Assembly (NCBI GenBank): GCA_019925795.1
Contig: CM034314.1
Span: forward strand, 32,171,774-32,235,773
Source: Dendrobium chrysotoxum
Taxonomy: Eukaryota > Streptophyta > Magnoliopsida > Asparagales > Orchidaceae
Direction: 5' to 3'
Length of the DNA: 64,000 nt
The position numbers were made by a program, and so were the translations under genes. Numbering within the stretch: position 1 is the first letter of the stretch; every line of letters begins with the position of its first letter. The notes beneath the pieces are model-generated. The model was given only the letters and a program-made list of their open reading frames with translations, searched no databases and was not told where the DNA came from. Below are positions 56,740 through 64,000 of the stretch, in pieces.

Positions 56740-58750
56740 AAGCTAATATTATGTGAGAAAAAGTAGCTAGTGATATTAAGAATGTTGTAAATTTGATTGG
56801 AGTATGTTGTAAATGATGTGATTGGAGTATCAATAGGAAAAGCTACTAATAGTAAAAATAGTTGGTGGTAGGATCAAAAGGTGCAAGAAAAGTTAAAAAA
56901 ATAAGAGGATTTGTTATAAAAATTTATTTAGCTATAAAAACTCTTATATTTGGAAATGATATAAAATGGCCCGTAGGGAGTAAAAAATAACAATTTGCAA
57001 TGCAAAGATTTTAGCTTTTAAAGATTTATATAATAGATTAGATACTAAAGAGGACGGAAGATATATGTATAAGTTAGCTAAACTAAGTGATAGAAGTAAT
57101 AAGGATTTAGTTTAAGTGAAGCCTATTAAGGATGAAGATCACAAAGTGCTTTTATTAGAAAAGGGTATTCAATAAAGATGGATGAGATATTTTGCTAAAC
57201 CTTTTAATGAAGATTAGGATAATGCAATTGACTTTATCGATCTTAGCACCCTAAATGAAAATAAAGAATTTTGTTTTTTTTGGCTTATTAGTAAAATTGA
57301 AGTTAAAAAGGCTTTAAAGAAAATGAAGTATGGAAAAGATGTTTGACCTGATGATATTCCAATAGAAGTGTTGAAATGCTTAGGAGATGAAGGAATTTCT
57401 TGGCTTACTAAACTTGCTAATATTACTTTGAAGACAAAAAAGATGCCATGTGAGTTGAGAATGAATGTGTTGATTCCTATTTTTAAGAATAAAGGTGATG
57501 CACAAGATTGTGCAAATTATAGAGGAATTAAGTTAATGGTCATACTTTAAAACTAAGGGAGAGAGTTATGGAGCGTAGGTTGTGGTGTGACACTAATGTT
57601 TCTCAAAATCAATTTGGATTCATACCAGGTAGGTCTACAATGGAAGCTATACATTTATTGAGAGGTTTGATGGAGAAGCATAGAGAGAATAAGGAGGTTC
57701 TATATATGATTTTTATTGATTTAGAGAAAGCATATGATAAAGTTCCAAGAGAAGTGCTATGGGGAGTTCTACCTAAGAAAAGGGTTAATAATACTTTTGT
57801 TCAATTCATTAAGGATATGTATGCAGGAGCTATTACTTGTGTTCAAACACAAGGTGGTTTGACTATATCATATTTCTATTTGATTACATTAAGGATCAGC
57901 CTTAATCCCATATCATTTCACTTTAGTCATGGATGTTCTCACTAGGCATTTGCGAAAGGTTATACCTGTATGTTTACTTTTGCTGATGATTTTCATCTTG
58001 TTGATAAGAGTAGAGAGGAAGTTGAAGGTAAACTTGAATTATGGAGGTCAACCTTAGAGTCTAAAGTCTTTTGTTTAAGTGTATCAAAAATTGAATACAT
58101 GGATTGTAATTTTAGTAATAATAGATCTAGTGGGGGGATTGTAACTTTGGGCGATCAAGTCATTAATAAGAGCACATATTTTAGATATCTTTGGTCTATT
58201 GTTTAGAGTGATGGTGAAATAGATGGTGATATTATTAGTAGAATTCATGTTGGATGGTTGAAGTGGAGGAATGCATCGGGCTTTCTATGTGATAGAAAAG
58301 TCCGTCTTAAACTTAAGTGAAAATTCTATAAGATGGTAGTGAGGCTTGAATTGCTTTATGGTGGATAATGTTGGACATTAAAAGAGAAGCATAATATTTA
58401 GTTAAGTGTTGTAGAGATGAGGATGCTTAGGTGGATGAGTGGATTTACTCTTAATGATAGGATACAAACTGATCATATACTTGAAAAGGTTGGAGTAGCT
58501 CTAGTGGAAGAGAAGATTAGAGAAAGTCGCCTTAAATGGTTTGGTCACATAAAAATGGTGGCTTTTTGTTGACCCAGTTATGCAAGTAGATGCATAAGAT
58601 TTTACTTATATTGAGAAAGGTAGAGGTAGAACTAAAAAAGCTTAGTTAGAAAATATTAGAATTGACCATTCTTTCTTAGATTTATATGAGAATTTGGCCC
58701 TTAATAGGACACAATGGAGAAAAAGGATTCATGTAGCGGACCCCACATAG
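56740..58750 (+). pseudogene. RTE LINE reverse transcriptase
   Basis: RNA-directed DNA polymerase for target-primed reverse transcription. In order: ISKIEVKKALKKMKYGKDV and DDIPIEVLKCLGDEGISWLT (57280-57420), VLIPIFKNKGDAQDCANYRG (57470-57525), NQFGFIPGRSTMEAIHLLRG (57610), and MIFIDLEKAYDKVPREVLWG (57705-57765), which holds the first catalytic Asp. FTFADDFHLVD (57970-58000) has an intact FADD motif C, and ELWRSTLESK follows. The C-terminal part keeps TQWRKRIHVADPT at 58705-58748. Frame changes near 57550, 57880-57970 and 58205, plus stops, make it a pseudogene; between 57880 and 57960 part of the palm is lost or shifted. Confidence 0.88.
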
Positions 58751-58778
58751 TGAGATAAAGGCTTGTTATTATTGTTGT
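56740..58778 (+). mobile_element. RTE-clade LINE, 5' truncated
   Basis: A plus-strand non-LTR element. It begins inside the linker between endonuclease and RT (EKVASDIKNV, near 56755) and runs to a tail of TTATTATTGTTG-type repeats, as RTE elements end in short tandem repeats rather than poly-A. No endonuclease sequence was seen upstream in the T-rich DNA. Confidence 0.85.
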
Positions 58779-60979
58779 ATTCATTTATTTTTTAATTATT
58801 TATTGAATTCCTTTTTTTATTTATTGAATTTCTTTTTTTTTAATTCTGTAAGTGAAATTAGGTTTATTAATTGATAGGTGAAATGGGCTTCAATTGGTTT
58901 AAAATTTAAACCATGGGTCAATATTGACCGAAGGATAAAACCCTAACAATTTGAACTCATCAAAGTCTCCCCAGGGTTTATTATGAGTTTAACAAGTAAA
59001 TGTACCTATACATTATAAAGTTGATATAAAATAATCTAGACTACAGATTATGATGAAATCAATGGCTAACTAACCCTTGACATTACATCTAACAATCAAC
59101 AAAACAACATATAATATTTCTTAGGAATTCCCTACATAAAATTTTAAATTTCTAGGTCAAATTCTGACCTAGAGATTTGAAATTTCAATTAAAGCCACAC
59201 AATGCTTCAAAATAAAATTAATTTTTTTGGAATGTGTAAGACATGCAACAAAATATTCCAAAAAAATTTGAGGACAATGAAATTTTTTTACTTAATGTAA
59301 TTCAATAAATGTAGTGGGATATATTTATTAAATTACTGAAATATATATTACACTATGCCTTAATTTTAGAATCATTTGACATGTTCCCTCAAGCTAAATT
59401 GATAGAGCGCTTACTCATACAATTTGATGAATTGTGCGAGGAGTTATGATTTTTAAAGTCCAATTAATTTCTGTAAATTAAATTTACCATATTACACTAT
59501 CAATATGCACATTAAGACACTATGCTTTCTGATAGGTTATTTAAACTGTTGCAGTCCCTCAGCCAGCATGGCATCTCCCTTAATTGTTTGATCTAAGATC
59601 GAATGGTCAAGATCATCCGACTTGAAATAGTAGGAGCACCATATGAAATCAGATCTGTAATAGTACCGTGAGTTCAAACAAGATAGGAAGTAGTGATTTT
59701 ATCTTCAACCTCATATTTGATTTCTTAATCGTGAACATTATTTTGGTTGTTCCAGTAAATCCATTCCATAGAAATTGCTTAAATTAATCCAAAAGGTTCA
59801 TCTGATAGGGAACCATCAATTCAACAGATTGATGGCCAAACCAATACTAATATAGCCTTCAAATTATAATTTACCTCTTTTCATTGGTCAATTAAAGGAG
59901 ATTCTGGATTCTTCAAGTTCATCTAGACTAGACGAATAATTCCTCTTCAAGCACGAACACTTGGGGAGTAATGGATTAGGTGTTGGTAATTTGTTGAAGA
60001 AGGGTCATTAGAGCCCACTTGAATTTACATAAAAAGATCACTACTTGGTTAGGGAACCTTAGGGAGGATTGTTGAAGACTCTCTGATTTATCATAGATCA
60101 AATGAAAGAACTTCTGAATGGAAAAAATGTAGTATTAATGACTTGGATGGACTAAATGTAGCCCAAATTCTAGCCTGGAGAGGATCGACCAGGTTATTGA
60201 GTTGGTTTTGGTTGGTCCAATGGACTCAAGCAGTTCACAAGGAGTATGGGCCATGTGATCAGTTCTATAGGAATTTTTGAGTGAACCAATGAAATTGAAA
60301 TTAGTTTGGAACCAATTTTGGCCACCTCAAGTCAAGCCATGTGCTAGAAATTGGTGGGCAAGTTCCTGAAGTCCAAAGAAAGAAAACCCATAGGTTGGTT
60401 TGGCCTAATCGGGTCTGGGTTTCAATATGGCTAAAAAAATGATTTTTTACACTTGGGATAGCATGTTTGGATTACCTAAGCTATCCCATGGGCAAGGCTT
60501 ATTGCGGCTAGTTGTAGGGGTTTTTTATAAAGTTGATGCATGCATTTGTCTGGCCAACTTCACTTTGATTGTGAAATAGCTCAATGAAACCCCTTTGGGT
60601 TTAATTAGGTTACTCCAATTGGCTAAACAAGGTTTGCCCATGGGTTGGGCAGGCTATTGTACAACTAATGATCCTTTTTAAAGAGTTTGGAGGCCATGGA
60701 TTCACCTAGTTTAGTTGAATTAAAGTAAGAGACCTATGTGGCATCTTTGGTCAATTTAGGTTGACTTGGTCAACTAGGGCTGACCAAGCCTAAGGGTTTG
60801 GTCCAATGGACTCCAAATGGTTAATTGATTTGCTTAGAAAAGTTTTTAGGGCATGCAAAGGTCTTTTTGCAATTAATTGCATGGAATGGAAGTTTTGGTC
60901 AACCATGGATCAATATGGGCTCCAAAGAATTTAGTCATGTTAAAATGAATGATTAGATGGTTTAAAATTCTATGTTGGA
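58779..60979. other. no gene recognised
   Basis: 58779-59550 is AT-rich. 59560-60950 is closer to balanced composition, with repeated TTGGTC(C/A)AATGGACTC at 60210 and 60800, suggesting a diverged internal repeat. No frame over 60 codons and no motif I can name. Confidence 0.5.
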
Positions 60980-63000
60980 GTATTTTTTAGATAAACCTAG
61001 AGAGGGGCCTACGTGTTGATTAAAATAAAAATTACCAGGTCCTTAAAAGGGACCTCGAGCTCTCTATTGCTAAGAAGAGCTACAAAAAAAGCCAAAATAA
61101 AAAAAATGCAAATAAAAACTATGAGCTCAAGGTCCCTACTTAGCAAGTGTACAAAAAATCCAAGGAACTTTTTAGGGGCCAAGCAGCCAAAACCTCAAAA
61201 AGAGGAAAGATCAATTGATTGACTTTAAGCCCCATCTTTCCACCCAAAAATTCAAAATGCCAAAATGCCTGTAATAGGAACATCCTGTAAAATAAAGTAA
61301 GCAACAAAAGAGGACATGCACAGGTAGGAGAAAACTTTGAAAAATAAATTCAGATCCAAACTATAACTAAAATTATAATAATCCATTAGGTAGATGAGAG
61401 GGATAATATTGTAACAGATAATGAAGATTGTGACTATAACATAAGCAATATGATTGAAACAACTAATGAAAATCGAATATTGGTAAAAATTAACAGGCTC
61501 ATAGCTACTCAAATGACAGTTAGTAATAAGAAACCAACAGTTGAACAAAAACACAAACAACTATTTCCCATACTCCAAAAAATAGGAAGTAGAGTCCTAG
61601 CCAGCCCAACAGAAGTTATAGCCATAAATCCAAGCAAACAACCTCCAATAGGGATATCTGAATAGCACAGGTAAAATAGACTACAGGTTGCAGGCCAACC
61701 AAGTAATATTAGCAATACAGTAGATATAAGAGTTCCACCAACAACATTGATCACTAACAGCTAGCCCAAACTTACCTTAAAATTAAATATATATATATAT
61801 ATTTATAATGAAGAGACCACAAGTTGCGTAGGAATTCCCAATAATGTTCAACAAAATTACCCAAAAGAAAGTAATATAAACATCATAACTATCCTGAAAA
61901 TCAGAATGCCAATTAACCATTAAACGCTAGCTGTACACAACTAATGGAAGCTGCTAAGTAACTTGAGCCCATAACTAACTAGAAACTTAACCAGACAAAT
62001 ATGTGAAATGATAAAACCCAGGCTAGAAAACTTCGTTACAACATTCTGCCAGCATGTCAACAACACATTTAATATAAAACAAACAAATAAAAGGTCATGG
62101 CCAAATATGCTCAGTAAAGTAGTATATGTGATCCCCTCATGAACTACACCTAATTGCTGCTCAAATCTAGCCCCAAACCAACCCTGGTAGCCTAAGAGGA
62201 CCTAGCACCCGAGAAGAGGGTAAGAGAAGAGAGAGAAATAATAGTAGATATAATTCTGAATCATAAGACCAGTGAATTTCCTGAGCCAAATGGAGCAAAG
62301 AAAAATAAATAGACTACTAAAAAAGTTGTGCTTGAAAAGATAACAAAGGAATAAAGAATTACTAAGTTAATAATTACCTAGCCTAATAAGCCACTGAAAA
62401 AAATGTCCCTTGCATAATAGAACAACATCTATAAAGCCATAACACAAGAACCCAACCACCACAATGGGCCTAGATGAGCAGTAAGAAAGGTGAAAGTCAA
62501 TGAAAAAAGGGTTATAATCATTGCTAGAGTCCGACCAGAAACTATAGAAGTAAAGTAAGACTATAAGGTAGAACTAATAAATACTGCAATTAAGAAAAGT
62601 CCTACAGAGATAAAAAACATAAAAAGGCTGAATAGATTAAGAGCACCAAAAGAAAAAAAAAATAGAACAAAATACATAACTACAAGCTCTTGCACCATCA
62701 TCATCAACAAAAACACTAATTGAAAAAATTGCTGATATGATCAATCGAGGGACCAATCCCACCCTAAAAATAAAAAACCTCGAATAAGAACCAATGTCAT
62801 TTCCATCATAACAACATAAGGAAATTAATAACCTAATCAAGCCACCAGAAGAAATAGCCTTAATAAAAAGCATAGAAGAAAGAATCAAGCAGGTAGAAAT
62901 AAGCCCAGAAGACCAGACCCCTATAAGCTGAACCCAAAAAATCATTATATGGATCTAATGTAAGGATGACCATACCAGTCTAACCTAATGTAGCCTTTGA
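60980..63000 (-). other. LINE copy 3 3' untranslated region
   Basis: T-rich on the minus strand, about 2 kb, far longer than the ~0.5 kb in copies 1 and 2. Hydrophobic minus frames at 61560-61252, 61754-61509 and 62945-62637 come from composition; I do not call them genes. Another small insertion may hide here. Confidence 0.55.
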
Positions 63001-63415
63001 GGATACCAGGAAGGGATTACTCAACAAATTAGTAAATATATGTAATATACAACTAAATTTAGCTAAGTAATCAGCCACAATATTTCCTTAACATAAAATA
63101 GACGTAATAGAATATGAAATAAAAGATAGCCACTATTTTATGTCTCAGATCATGTAAAAATTAGATGGCTTAGAAATGTCGCTATTCTCAATATGATGAA
63201 TAAGAAGCATGACATCAACTTCAATCCAAACATTAGTGATACCTAATGAGATGCACAATTGAAGCCCATAGTAAAGAGCTTGAATTTCAATGGTCAAAGC
63301 ATTAGTAGCATTGCTAGGACCCGCAAAAGAAGCAACAACATTACCAATATAGTTACGATTAATACCACCACAGCCAACATTACGATTGTTGATAGGGCCA
63401 TAAATGTTAGGTTAA
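63000..63415 (-). pseudogene. LINE RNase H domain
   Basis: The C-terminal RNase H (RVT_3 type) of plant L1 ORF2. Reading from 63415: GPINNRNVGCGGINRN, FAGPSNATNALTIEIQALYY with the catalytic Glu, GITNVWIEVDVMLLIHHIEN with an Asp, and NIVADYLAKFSC with the last Asp. The first aspartate is not apparent. Stops between VDVM and VADY break it. It joins the RT zinc domain in the same orientation. Confidence 0.8.
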
Positions 63416-63559
63416 ACCCACTATAAGGTGGTTTAAACCATCTAATAATTTTATATTTACTAAAATAAGGATTAAATTAATTAGAAAGACCAAACTCAGT
63501 AAAGACATCATAAAAACCTTTAAAAGATTTAACATTATTAAGATTAGCCACAAAAAGAT

Positions 63560-63990
63560 GCAAAATTTTATCTTTGACTTTGTAATGATATTATTGGCAT
63601 TCATCTTAATGCCATCATGTTTAGACTCATTTATACTCTTCCTGAGATACCAACAGATAATGGCAGGTAAAACATTATGAATATGGCCTTGAGTAGTAAA
63701 AAACCAATTATCTAAAAGATTAATAATAATGAAATAATTGGCAATAGGCTTGACATTGAACAAACTATCAAAATATAACTAGACCTGTATAGCTGTAGGA
63801 CCTTGACAAAAAACATGAGTTAAATTTTTAATATGTAACAACATTGGCATTTAGAAGCTATGAAAAAACCTTTCTTAAGTAAAGTAGAACCAAGAGATAG
63901 ATAATTGTGTAAAATCCTCCACATAGGAATAAAATAAGAGATTGGAATGTTGTAATGTCAAATAGCAGAATATAATAATGATTTGGCCTG
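63560..63990 (-). pseudogene. LINE ORF2 zf-RVT domain (partial)
   Basis: Zinc-binding region found after the RT of plant L1 elements. It reads MWRILHNYLSLGSTLLKKGF and FIASKCQCC from about 63930, then QGHIHNVLPAIICWYLRKSI and NESKHDGIKMNANNII from 63690. The CxCC cysteines are visible. The frame is broken near 63780 and runs off to the right, so the reverse transcriptase core lies outside the window. Confidence 0.8.
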
Positions 63991-64000
63991 AGATTGTGTA

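Larger units (their letters stand above)
60980..64000 (-). mobile_element. L1-type LINE copy 3, 3' half with ORF2 end (partial)
   Basis: A minus-strand element running past the right edge. It contains the zinc-binding domain of the RT, RNase H, about 2 kb of T-rich 3' sequence, and a terminal block (TTTTAAGGACCTGGTAATTT, ACACGTAGGCCCC) shared with copies 1 and 2. It ends near 60980 in an A-rich stretch. This copy shows that an ORF2-bearing relative exists at the same locus. Confidence 0.82.

Noticed and set aside
61252..62945. Several hydrophobic minus frames resembling membrane proteins
   Set aside because: They overlap in different frames within T-rich LINE 3' sequence; hydrophobicity follows from T-rich codons.

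Overview
This window looks like repeat-dense nuclear DNA from a flowering plant. The evidence is the set of element families: Sirevirus-type Ty1/copia elements primed by initiator-Met tRNA, a Tat-lineage Ty3/gypsy element with an extra RNase H and an antisense ORF, plant L1 LINEs with a DUF4283/CCHC ORF1, and an RTE-clade LINE. The species cannot be fixed from the sequence; a large-genome monocot is only a guess. I saw no rRNA, tRNA, bacterial operon or CRISPR array. Almost every open frame belongs to a transposable element or its decay. The one plausible host gene is a small secreted-peptide precursor at 51322-51651 whose SGPS core recalls the IDA-LIKE/PIP signalling peptides.

Layout. 1-4356 is the 5' half of a minus-strand Sirevirus-like element (integrase start, protease and gag, primer site, then a long LTR with 76-bp and 106-bp tandem arrays). 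4440-6506 is a plus-strand L1 LINE with ORF1 and a 3' tail but no ORF2. A fold-back MITE lies at 8173-8287. 8858-19613 is a structurally complete 10.8-kb Tat gypsy element: AGTAT target duplication, LTRs, primer site, gag, protease, RT, RNase H, second RNase H, integrase, antisense ORF with its own TATA box, polypurine tract, LTR. 21747-27643 is a minus-strand gag-only gypsy element with 2.2-kb LTRs. 27644-34570 holds a 53-bp minisatellite, a gypsy gag remnant and a copia integrase/RT/RNase H remnant. 35026-37200 is a second ORF1-only LINE (minus) ending in an (AT)n tract.

37217-47641 is a minus-strand gag-only copia element. A related, younger gag-only copia element (38653-44035, plus, TGATA duplication) is inserted in its left LTR. 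48125-50030 is a solo LTR related to the Tat element, swollen by a ~61-bp minisatellite. 51322-51651 is the peptide gene. 56740-58778 is an RTE LINE with an intact FADD motif. 60980-64000 is the 3' half of an ORF2-bearing L1 LINE (minus) sharing its 3' end with the two ORF1-only copies.

The most interesting signals are: a 15-bp LTR palindrome that changes between three copia families by paired substitutions preserving symmetry; two independent ORF1-only LINE copies beside a copy with ORF2 sequence, a plant parallel to mammalian HAL1; a candidate 51-nt in-frame intron and antisense promoter in the Tat element; and the peptide gene. All identities were judged by eye; no alignment or database search was run.
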